This document shows, in pieces, positions 16,139-23,330 of a stretch of DNA of 32,532 bases; the stretch's first letter is position 1; each line of letters starts with the position of its first letter. The DNA lies in contig NZ_JABXKM010000113.1 of NCBI RefSeq assembly GCF_017115025.1, positions 1-32,532 on the forward strand. Direction: 5' to 3'. The notes beneath the pieces are model-generated. The model did no database searches and was not told the origin of the DNA. It was given only the letters and a program-made list of their open reading frames with translations. This stretch comes from Nostoc sp. NOS(2021) (GTDB taxonomy: Bacteria > Cyanobacteriota > Cyanobacteriia > Cyanobacteriales > Nostocaceae). A program made the position numbers and the translations under genes.

Positions 16139-18652
16139 ATGGCGAAAGTAGCGCTGCTAATCGGAGTCAGTGAGTATGAGTCTGGTCTTAGCCCGTTACC
16201 TGCGGCGACAAAAGATGTCGAAGCAATGCAGCGAGTTTTGCTGCATCCAGAAATTGGCGGTTTTGATGACGTCACACTACTGATAAATCCTCAACAACAT
16301 GTAATGCAGGAAGCGATCGAAATCTTGTTTGATGGTCGTCAAAAAGATGATCTCTTACTGCTATTTTTCTCTGGACATGGGATTAAAGATGAGAGTGGTA
16401 AACTTTACTTTGCAGCTCGCAACACCCGCAAAAATGACAAAGGAGTGCTAGTTAAGGCAACAACAGTACCAGCTAACTTTGTGCATGAGGTCATGAGTAA
16501 TAGCCGTTGCAAACGCGAGGTAGTAATTCTCGATTGTTGCTTTAGTGGTGCGTTTGCCGAAGGTCTGTTAGCAAGAGATGATGGTTTTGTAGATGTCAAG
16601 AATCAATTGGGTGGAGAAGGGCGGGCTGTTCTCACTTCTTCCACCTCAACCCAACTTTCCTTTGAAGAGCAAGGGGCAGATACCTCAACTTACACCCGCT
16701 ATATAGTTGAAGGCTTGGAGAATGGTGCAGCAGATCGGGATGAAGATGGTTGGATCTCTGTTGATGAATTACATGATTATGCTGCCAAGAAGGTACAAGA
16801 AGCAGCTCCAGCGATGAAACCAGAGATATATCCTATCAAAGGCGGCTATAAAATCAAACTTGCCAAAGCACCAAGTAATGATCCCAGACTCACATATCTT
16901 CGAGAAGTTGAATATTGGGTAGAGGGTGGTAACGGTGAAATTTCTGTTGCTGGTCGCGCTGCATTGGACGCACTACAAGAGACTTTGAAACTATCATCTG
17001 AAGACGCGGCTGCAATTGAAACTCAGGTTTTAGCACCTATCGAAGACAAAAAGAAAAAATTGCAGCGATATGAGCTAGCGTTCCGCGACGAGATTAAAAA
17101 AGGGTTTCCTCTTAGCGATAAAACCCGCCATAACTTGAAACGTCTTCAGCAAGCGTTAGGACTCAGAGATGAAGATATAGCTTTAATCGAAGCTCCGATA
17201 ATTGCCGAACAGCCACTTATTACACCTCCGGTAGGTGTCAATCCTCCACCTCCCCAAAATAGCAATTTTCTAAACTATGTGATAGCGGGAATCATCGGAG
17301 TAGCTATTGGCGGTACTATAGTATATGTTTTTCGACCTATATCTACACCTCAAATTACAGAAAATGTCTGTGTTCAAGAGCCGTATAGCTTGAACGACAG
17401 AATTAGCTTGGGTGAAAAAATTTTATTAAAACAAGATACAAATCCAGATAAAGAAGCTGGAGTTAAAGCATTTGCTAAAGGTGATTGTCAGGCTGCTATT
17501 GATAAGTTAAATTCATATCGCGCAACTAATCGTACAGATCCAGAAGCATTGATTTACTTGAATAACGCTCAGGCTCGGCAGAAAGGTAATTTTCTCAAAA
17601 TTGCTGTGAGCGTACCTATTGGCAATAATTTGGAATTATCACAAGAGATGCTACGCGGTGTAGCTCAGGCTCAAGATGAACTGAATAAAAATGGTGGCAT
17701 TAATGACAAGCTATTGCAGGTGGTGATTGCTAATGATGATAATGACCCAAATATAGCCTCAAATATTGCCACCCAGTTTGTTAACGATAACAGCATTTTG
17801 GCTATTGTCGGGCCTAACTCTACTAGTGCCTTAATTAATGCTGCCACTGTGTACCTCCAGAAGGGGAACGGGCTAGTGATGATATCTCCCACCAGTTCTG
17901 CTCCACTGCCTCAATACTACAACTATATATTCCGCACTAGTCTCCGTACTAACCTAGTGGCAGAAAAACTGTCTAATTACGCGATCAAGAATGTTCCTAA
18001 TAGCAATATTCTTGTTTGTGCTTATTATTCCACCAGTATTGATCATCAATCGCTCAAAGATGAGTTTGCCAAAGCGATAAGGTCTGTTGGCGGACAGATT
18101 AATCACACAGATTGTGATATTTCTGCCTCCAACTTTGACCCCAATGCAGTGATTTCTCAAGCTATTGCCAGTGGTGCAAATGGCTTGCTATTAACTTTCC
18201 CGATAGACGAAAGGAAGAAAGGTCTAGCGGTGGCACAAGCTAACAAAGGTCGTTTGCCTCTATTTAGCAATCCTGGTCCGTATACGCAAAAAATTCTACA
18301 GGAGGGGAAAGGCGATGTTGACGGCATGGTACTTGCCGTCCCTTGGTATCCTCAAGCATTTACTGGTAATCCTTTTGGGCAGAATGCTCTGAAACTTTGG
18401 GGTGGTACAGTGAATTGGCGAACGGCGACGACTTATGACGCTACTTTAGCGATCATCGCAGGTTTGCGGCAAACCAACAAGCGTAATGAATTGCAGAAGG
18501 TGCTGCACAATCCAAGTTTTTCAGTTGATGGTGCAACGGGAAAGATTCAGTTTTCCCCATCAGGCGATCGCATAAACAATAAAATCTTCTTAGTCAAAGT
18601 TCAACAAAAATCTGGAACTAATGAATATGAGTTTGTAGCGATTCAACCTTAG
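16139..18652 (+). CDS. Transmembrane caspase-like protease fused to a periplasmic ligand-binding domain (837 aa)
   Basis: Domains in order: (1) caspase-like (C14) protease, about 1-240, with catalytic His80 (FFSGHG) and Cys134 (ILDCCFSGAF); (2) an Asp-rich EF-hand-like loop within it at 199-210 (DRDEDGWISVDE), suggesting calcium control; (3) a helical linker of two ~50-residue repeats (250-300 and 308-356, both carrying LQxxLxLxxED...IE); (4) a Pro-rich hinge (360-375); (5) one membrane helix (about 377-398); (6) a TPR-like segment with Cys411 and Cys450 that could form a disulfide; (7) a LivJ-like type I periplasmic binding domain (about 483-830). Basic residues before the helix favour the caspase in the cytoplasm and the sensor outside. 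Caspase-like enzymes of this group usually cleave after Arg/Lys. Ligand and substrates are unknown. It is complete, with both catalytic residues. Confidence 0.85.
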   Translation: MAKVALLIGVSEYESGLSPLPAATKDVEAMQRVLLHPEIGGFDDVTLLINPQQHVMQEAIEILFDGRQKDDLLLLFFSGHGIKDESGKLYFAARNTRKNDKGVLVKATTVPANFVHEVMSNSRCKREVVILDCCFSGAFAEGLLARDDGFVDVKNQLGGEGRAVLTSSTSTQLSFEEQGADTSTYTRYIVEGLENGAADRDEDGWISVDELHDYAAKKVQEAAPAMKPEIYPIKGGYKIKLAKAPSNDPRLTYLREVEYWVEGGNGEISVAGRAALDALQETLKLSSEDAAAIETQVLAPIEDKKKKLQRYELAFRDEIKKGFPLSDKTRHNLKRLQQALGLRDEDIALIEAPIIAEQPLITPPVGVNPPPPQNSNFLNYVIAGIIGVAIGGTIVYVFRPISTPQITENVCVQEPYSLNDRISLGEKILLKQDTNPDKEAGVKAFAKGDCQAAIDKLNSYRATNRTDPEALIYLNNAQARQKGNFLKIAVSVPIGNNLELSQEMLRGVAQAQDELNKNGGINDKLLQVVIANDDNDPNIASNIATQFVNDNSILAIVGPNSTSALINAATVYLQKGNGLVMISPTSSAPLPQYYNYIFRTSLRTNLVAEKLSNYAIKNVPNSNILVCAYYSTSIDHQSLKDEFAKAIRSVGGQINHTDCDISASNFDPNAVISQAIASGANGLLLTFPIDERKKGLAVAQANKGRLPLFSNPGPYTQKILQEGKGDVDGMVLAVPWYPQAFTGNPFGQNALKLWGGTVNWRTATTYDATLAIIAGLRQTNKRNELQKVLHNPSFSVDGATGKIQFSPSGDRINNKIFLVKVQQKSGTNEYEFVAIQP

Positions 18653-18658
18653 TTTTGA

Positions 18659-18710
18659 AGCTTTACTTAATAGCGATCGCACTTACTCATTCTGATATTT
18701 CAAAATAGCG
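18659..18710. repeat. Direct repeat, left copy (52 bases, HIP1-containing)
   Basis: This block begins AGCTTTACTTAATAGCGATCG and matches 21301-21352 with one mismatch. The pair flanks the segment that holds the foldback element, the small secreted protein and the porin. Confidence 0.85.
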
Positions 18711-18765
18711 AATAGAGAAATCACGGAAATCTAATTGACAGTCAACTGCATATTCTTTACTTGGG

Positions 18766-18920
18766 GGGCGGCTGTCAATACGGTTCGGATAAGGTTTTTT
18801 AATGATACATCCTAGATTGCAAAGACGCGATAAATCGCCGTCTTTACAATAATCAGTCCTTTGTCTTGACGGCGATTTATCGCGTCTCTTGCCTTAACCG
18901 AACCGTATTGGGGCGGCTGT
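18766..18920. mobile_element. Foldback MITE with perfect 10-base target duplication
   Basis: The element spans 18776-18910 (135 bases). Its terminal inverted repeats, CAATACGGTTCGGATAAGG (18776-18794) and its near-complement (18892-18910), match at 18 of 19 positions. A second, perfect 20-base inverted repeat lies inside (18823-18842 and 18868-18887). The sequence GGGCGGCTGT stands immediately on both sides (18766-18775 and 18911-18920), a clear target-site duplication. It has no coding capacity and would need a transposase from a related insertion sequence. It appears nearly intact and therefore fairly recent. Confidence 0.85.
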
Positions 18921-19086
18921 GGCTTTGATGAATAAAGCTGCGGGCGATCGCTTTATTGGTCAGGCGAATAAAGCACAGTAGCCGGGACAACCAGTGCCCC
19001 TCACCTTCGACAGTCTGTCTTTTGACACAAATTCAGTTTCAGCAAAGAATGTAGACATAAAAAAATGCGTTAGAGTGTGACAATTA

Positions 19087-19539
19087 ATGCCTTCCCTCAA
19101 ATATTTTTCAAAGCCCTTCATCTTCCTCCTTTCGACGTTGATAGCTACGCCCGTACTTGCTCATACCGTACAGATGTCAGGCGATGTTGGAGCTACCTTT
19201 CATATTGAACCCAATGACAATCCCCAGGCTGGAAAACCTTCCCTTGCTTGGTTTGCTTTAACTCACAGAAGTGGGCGCATCATTCCCCTATCGCAATGTA
19301 ATTGTCAGCTCGCAGTATATGCGGTTCCTCATGAGAAAAATGCTCCGCCTCTGATCAGTCCAACCTTAAAACCTGTCAATGGCGATCGTTATCAAGGGAT
19401 TCCCGGTGCTGAAATTACTTTCCCTACAGTCGGAGAATACGAATTGAAACTGAGTGGATACCCGAAAAAAAATACTGGATACAATGGTCGATTTATACCT
19501 TTCACGCTAACCTACAAGATTATCGTTGCTGGAAGTTAA
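19087..19539 (+). CDS. Small secreted protein with N-terminal His after cleavage (150 aa)
   Basis: A classical signal peptide (basic start, FIFLLSTLIATPVLA) is predicted to be cut before His26, giving a mature protein that starts HTVQMSGDVG. The rest (about 125 residues) is beta-rich with a Cys-Asn-Cys pair (SQCNCQLAVYAVP) and GRFIPFTLTYKIIV at the end, like a small immunoglobulin-type periplasmic domain. I cannot assign a named family. A mature N-terminal histidine is a feature of some copper-binding periplasmic proteins such as CopC; that is only a hint here. It lies 67 bases upstream of the porin gene on the same strand, so the two may be co-transcribed and act together at the outer membrane, for example in metal uptake. 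Confidence 0.75.
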   Translation: MPSLKYFSKPFIFLLSTLIATPVLAHTVQMSGDVGATFHIEPNDNPQAGKPSLAWFALTHRSGRIIPLSQCNCQLAVYAVPHEKNAPPLISPTLKPVNGDRYQGIPGAEITFPTVGEYELKLSGYPKKNTGYNGRFIPFTLTYKIIVAGS

Positions 19540-19606
19540 GTAATTTTTCCAACAATATTTGAAGTGAAAGTTACTGAATCTGCCATCAACAAAAAGAAGT
19601 AAGATT

Positions 19607-21235
19607 ATGGGTCACAAGTTCAAAAATATTGCAATTATTTTCCAGTTAACCTTTGGATTACTGCTGCATTTTTCACATCCTGCTTTTGCTCAAACATCAG
19701 CGTCAGTGCTACCAGCAAAACAGGATAAACCATTAGTAAACGATACTGCCGAAAATACTGTCCAAGGGCAGGTCACTTCGGTATCCCAACTTTCAGATGT
19801 TAAACCTACTGATTGGGCTTTTCAAGCGTTGCAATCCTTAGTAGAACGCTATGGATGTATCACCGGATATTCTGACTCAACCTATCGTGGTAATCGTGCC
19901 CTCAGCCGTTATGAATTTGCCGCAGGTGTCAATGCTTGTTTGAGCCGGGTGAATGAATTGCTGGCCTCTACAACAAACAGTCTAGTAAAAAAAGACGACT
20001 TAGTGCTGTTGCAAAAGTTACAGGAGAGTTTTGCCGCAGAACTGGCGACCCTACGCGGTCGGGTGGATGGGCTGGAAGTGCGTGCTGCCACTGTAGAAAA
20101 GCAACAGTTTTCTACAACGACGAAGCTCTATGGTAACGCCCTCTTTTCCTTGACGGCTATTGGGGGTAACAAACAGGCTGATGGTAGTGGCGCACAGGTG
20201 AGTCGTAATCTGATTGCCAGTGATTTCCTGTGGCTGACTCTTGATACTAGTTTTACTGGTACTGACCTGTTGAGAACTCGGTTACAAGCTAGCAATACGC
20301 CTAATTTGCAGGTTGCCACTGGCACGAACATGGGACGGTTGACACTAGATGATTATGACAGCCCTAATCAACTGACTTTAGCTAAATTATCGTATCAATT
20401 TAAGCTAGGAGACAAACTCACCATCCATGTTGGTGCAAATGATGAACTACATGAAATGCTGGATGACGATGTGGATGCTGTTTCTCCTCTGGGTGATCAT
20501 GTTAATGGTTCCATCTCACTCTTTGGGCAGTTCAATCCCATCTTCGCTATAGGCGGGGAAGATGTTGCCGGTGGTTCTCTCACTTATGAGTTTAGCAAGG
20601 CAGTGAGACTTAGCGCCGCATATGCTGCTGGTGGCAATAGCAATAATCCAAATTCGGGACTTTTCGGCGGGACTTATGTGGGTTTGACTGAACTTACCTT
20701 ACGTCCAATCGACCATTTGACTTTTGCACTCACCTATACACATTCTTACAGTACTAACGATGATGATCCGAACAATGCGCTCAATACTGGTACAGGCAGT
20801 ATCAATGCCAATGACCCCTTTAATGGCAGTCCTACTTCTGCTAACTCCTATGGTGTAAACATGGCTTATGATGTTAGTCGTAAATTCACCTTGGCAGCGT
20901 CGGCAGGCTTTACATACGCCCATGCGGAAGGAGGTGACAATCAGGGAGCCAATGCGGACATTGTGAACTGGTCGGTAACGGCAGCATTTCCCGATTTGGG
21001 TGGAGAAGGAAACTTAGGGGGGTTTATGATTGGACTACCGCCGAAGGTGACTAGTAATGATGTTGCAACTCGCGTAGATCCTAATAGCTCGCTGGAATTA
21101 GAGTTGTTTTACCGCTATGCCATCAATGACGCTATTGCGGTAACACCGGGAGTAATTGTAGTTACCAACCCAGAACAAAACAGCCATAATGACACAATCT
21201 ATATTGGTACAGTCCGAACAACCTTCTCTTTCTAG
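19607..21235 (+). CDS. SLH-domain OprB-type outer-membrane porin (iron-uptake porin family)
   Basis: The 542-residue protein has a signal peptide ending near Ala28 (HPAFAQ), an SLH domain (about 62-115: SDVKPTDWAFQALQSLVERYGCITGYSDSTYRGNRALSRYEFAAGVNACL), a helical or coiled-coil spacer (about 120-165, ELATLRGRVDGLEVRAATVEKQ) and a long beta-barrel region (about 170-542) ending in an aromatic residue (TFSF), as outer-membrane barrels do. This arrangement is characteristic of the major cyanobacterial porins; SLH binds the cell wall and the barrel crosses the outer membrane. Related proteins are called iron uptake porins, and some conduct inorganic ions. The substrate cannot be read from sequence. 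It follows the small secreted protein gene. Confidence 0.88.
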   Translation: MGHKFKNIAIIFQLTFGLLLHFSHPAFAQTSASVLPAKQDKPLVNDTAENTVQGQVTSVSQLSDVKPTDWAFQALQSLVERYGCITGYSDSTYRGNRALSRYEFAAGVNACLSRVNELLASTTNSLVKKDDLVLLQKLQESFAAELATLRGRVDGLEVRAATVEKQQFSTTTKLYGNALFSLTAIGGNKQADGSGAQVSRNLIASDFLWLTLDTSFTGTDLLRTRLQASNTPNLQVATGTNMGRLTLDDYDSPNQLTLAKLSYQFKLGDKLTIHVGANDELHEMLDDDVDAVSPLGDHVNGSISLFGQFNPIFAIGGEDVAGGSLTYEFSKAVRLSAAYAAGGNSNNPNSGLFGGTYVGLTELTLRPIDHLTFALTYTHSYSTNDDDPNNALNTGTGSINANDPFNGSPTSANSYGVNMAYDVSRKFTLAASAGFTYAHAEGGDNQGANADIVNWSVTAAFPDLGGEGNLGGFMIGLPPKVTSNDVATRVDPNSSLELELFYRYAINDAIAVTPGVIVVTNPEQNSHNDTIYIGTVRTTFSF

Positions 21236-21300
21236 GCGTTTGAGTAGCATCCATAGTAGAGTATGGCGCAAAGGGGACTAATATTTGTTTTGTATTTTAG

Positions 21301-21396
21301 AGCTTTACTTAATAGCGATCGCACTGACTCATTCTGATATTTCAAAATAGCGATCGCACTGACTCATTCTGATATTTCAAAATAGCGATCGCACCC
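21301..21396. repeat. Direct repeat, right copy, with 35-base tandem units
   Basis: Bases 21301-21352 repeat the block at 18659-18710. The internal part is amplified here: TAGCGATCGCACTGACTCAT begins at 21313 and again at 21348, and a partial third unit begins at 21383 (period 35). Each unit contains a HIP1 octamer. Confidence 0.85.
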
Positions 21397-21406
21397 AATC
21401 TTTAAC

Positions 21407-21595
21407 TTACAGCAACTCGATAAATTCATCAACACTCAGTCCAACCTATCTGATAATTGCTCGTAAAGTTCCTTTGTCTAATTCTTGATTATTCGGAACA
21501 ATAACTTCACTAAATGGCTCATCTCCACATAAAATAATGTGGCTTTCACGTTGTCGCAAAACATAAAAACCAGCCTTTCCCAAAGCTATGCTTTG
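21407..21595 (-). pseudogene. Decayed HicA-type toxin gene (5' end lost, internal stop)
   Basis: The minus strand reads ALGKAGFYVLRQRESHIILC, then DEPFSEVIVPNNQELDKGTL, then RAIIR, an in-frame TAG, and VGLSVDEFIELL followed by TAA. This is the HicA mRNA interferase pattern (AGF..VRQRGSH, catalytic His in SH, VPNHKELDKGTLRAIIRQ.GLS.DEF). The TAG replaces the usual Gln codon after AIIR. The first dozen or so codons, including the start, are missing: the homology is cut by a GC-rich hairpin repeat at 21599-21622. No HicB antitoxin is adjacent. A functional toxin is not expected. Confidence 0.8.
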
Positions 21596-21598
21596 TCT

Positions 21599-21622
21599 CC
21601 CCTCCCCGCAGGCGGGGAGGGG
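21599..21622. repeat. GC-rich hairpin, 11-base arms
   Basis: CCCCTCCCCGC and GCGGGGAGGGG pair perfectly around two bases. Similar CCCCTCCCCGCCTGCGGG sequence occurs in the foldback element at 1124-1200, so this is part of a dispersed Nostoc-type repeat. It cuts off the 5' end of the HicA remnant. Confidence 0.75.
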
Positions 21623-21671
21623 TTGGGGGTGGGGTTCCTTAGTCTCAAAAAATCAAAAAAGCCAAAATCCC

Positions 21672-22394
21672 TCACAAAATATCTGGATTTTCTCCCAACT
21701 CTCTCAATCTAGCTGCTAAACGAGCCGCTTTTGCAACTGCGGTTTGTGCTTGTGCAGCAGCAGCTTCGTCTGGTAACAAAACCAAATTCCCAGCTACATC
21801 ATAAAACCGCAACCATATCGCCGTTTCTCTGTCTATTGTTCCCTCACTCGTTCCCAACCATAAACCTAACTTTTGACACCACAACCAACCACGCTCATTT
21901 GATGTCAAAGATTGATATTGCTGATTGTGATCTAAATGCCACCCTTGCAAAGAAGTCGGATCAAAGGGGTCATAGACAAAATAATCTGAAGTATGAAAAG
22001 TTTGTTCGTAAAGGTCTTTCTTAACAGTCTTATCTATTTTGGCTGTAGATGGTGACATTAATTCTACAATCACATCAGGATAACGACCGTTTTCTTCCCA
22101 CACTACCCAACCTTGACGAGAATTAGTCCCGTCCACATTCAGGACAGCAAAGAAATCGGGGCCACGGAAATCCTGGTTACGTACTTGGGCGCTGCTGTAA
22201 TAAATAAACATATTGCCACCAGTGAAGAAATCATTCCGGTCAATCCAAGCTTGTTGCAATGACCGAATCAGGACATTCATCGCAATACGGTGGCGATTTG
22301 ATTCCAAGGGTTCTCCGTCATCAAAAATTAAATCTGTGGGCGGTGTGGGGTGTTCCCAGTCTACAACGGCTGTTGGGTTGTTTTCGGTAGTCAT
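21672..22394 (-). CDS. Uma2-family (DUF820) putative endonuclease, with C-terminal helix
   Basis: The 240-residue protein carries the Uma2 pattern within a PD-(D/E)xK fold: GPDFF (Asp80), then PDVIVELMSPST (Asp107, Glu111), then K-rich sequence leading to LYEQTF and YFVYDP. These acidic residues and lysine would bind metal at a nuclease-like active site. The C-terminal ~35 residues (EAAAAQAQTAVAKAARLAARLRELGENPDIL) form a coiled-coil-like helix common in cyanobacterial members. Uma2 genes are greatly expanded in filamentous cyanobacteria, and their cellular role is unknown. It lies 36 bases downstream of a second Uma2 gene on the same strand, so the two are probably co-transcribed, but they are distant in sequence and not a recent duplication. 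Confidence 0.85.
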   Translation of the reverse strand: MTTENNPTAVVDWEHPTPPTDLIFDDGEPLESNRHRIAMNVLIRSLQQAWIDRNDFFTGGNMFIYYSSAQVRNQDFRGPDFFAVLNVDGTNSRQGWVVWEENGRYPDVIVELMSPSTAKIDKTVKKDLYEQTFHTSDYFVYDPFDPTSLQGWHLDHNQQYQSLTSNERGWLWCQKLGLWLGTSEGTIDRETAIWLRFYDVAGNLVLLPDEAAAAQAQTAVAKAARLAARLRELGENPDIL

Positions 22395-22430
22395 GAGCGA
22401 TCGCCTTTCTCAGAAAGCCTTAGATTTTTA

Positions 22431-23069
22431 TCATAAATTATTCTTCACCCAATCTCGAAAATTACGCATAGCTTGACTTCTCCCAATTGTTAAACACTGC
22501 TGAACATATTCATTGACTAATTCAACGATTGGGATATCAGGAAAATTAGGACTAGATTTAGATTTTATATATTTTCCTTCTTTTAGCAACAAAATTTCTA
22601 AACCTTGTTGTGTATGTCGCCAGAGTTCAGGAACTCTCAAAATTTCATAATTATCAAATCTAGTGCGAGAAGTAATATCAATTTCGATTGCTAAATCTGG
22701 TGGTGGGTCTATATTTAAATCTATGCGATTTTTCCCAATTACAGCAGCTTGATTTTGAATATAAAAACTGGTATCTGGTTCTAATGCTTGCCGCGATCGC
22801 TCATTTTTAAGTGTTGTGGAACCAAAAGGTTCAAAATCAATTTGGAGTTCGTCTAACAAGATTTTGACTAAATCACCAATAAGTTCTTTATCCTTTTCGT
22901 GTTCTGCTAAGGGAACCAGAATTTCTAACCAACCATCACTATAAGAAATACGTGCAGCACGTTTTTCTCCCATTTCTTCTAAAATATTTTCTAACTGCTG
23001 CCAACTAATATCTTTGAGCAACATTTGTTGACCAGGTTTAACAATAATTTGTTGCAGTTTTAAAAGCAT
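22431..23069 (-). CDS. Uma2-family (DUF820) putative endonuclease (212 aa)
   Basis: This second Uma2 protein has SDGWLEILVPLAEHE near the N-terminus, LEPDTSFYI (Asp99), PPPDLAIEIDITSRT (Asp125, Glu129) and an ELWRHTQQGLEIL strand, as expected for the PD-(D/E)xK-type core. It lacks the long C-terminal coiled coil of its neighbour. Length is normal for the family. It heads a two-gene unit with the 21672-22394 gene. No partner that would identify a defence or mobile role lies beside it; function unknown beyond the predicted nuclease fold. Confidence 0.85.
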   Translation of the reverse strand: MLLKLQQIIVKPGQQMLLKDISWQQLENILEEMGEKRAARISYSDGWLEILVPLAEHEKDKELIGDLVKILLDELQIDFEPFGSTTLKNERSRQALEPDTSFYIQNQAAVIGKNRIDLNIDPPPDLAIEIDITSRTRFDNYEILRVPELWRHTQQGLEILLLKEGKYIKSKSSPNFPDIPIVELVNEYVQQCLTIGRSQAMRNFRDWVKNNL

Positions 23070-23141
23070 ATCACCTTGGAAACTGGATGTAGCAGATTGA
23101 ATTTAGAAATAAAGTTTCTTAGTATCTAGGCATAAACAAAA

Positions 23142-23205
23142 GTTTGTAGTAAGGACTTTAGTCCTGATAATCTCTGCTCTAAGCGATAAATCGCTCACTA
23201 CAAAC
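23142..23205. repeat. Small foldback element, 64 bases
   Basis: The ends GTTTGTAGT (23142-23150) and ACTACAAAC (23197-23205) are perfectly inverted. Inside are two small stems, AGGACT/AGTCCT and AGCGAT/ATCGCT. It has the look of the short foldbacks dispersed in Nostoc genomes and lies in the 261-base gap between the Uma2 gene and the end of the histidine-kinase gene. It may act as a terminator for the latter. Confidence 0.6.
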
Positions 23206-23330
23206 TCAGAGTTTAATTATCTCTACCTACTTTAAAGTATATCGCCTTTGACTATGAGTGTAGAAATTAGTTAAAACAAATCCTTGACAGAATCTTTGAC
23301 TGTTTCAATGTTGTGATAAATTCTGAATTT

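Noticed and set aside
22431-23069. Possible restriction enzyme of a defence island together with 21672-22394
   Set aside because: Both match the Uma2 pattern; no methyltransferase, helicase or other defence gene is nearby.
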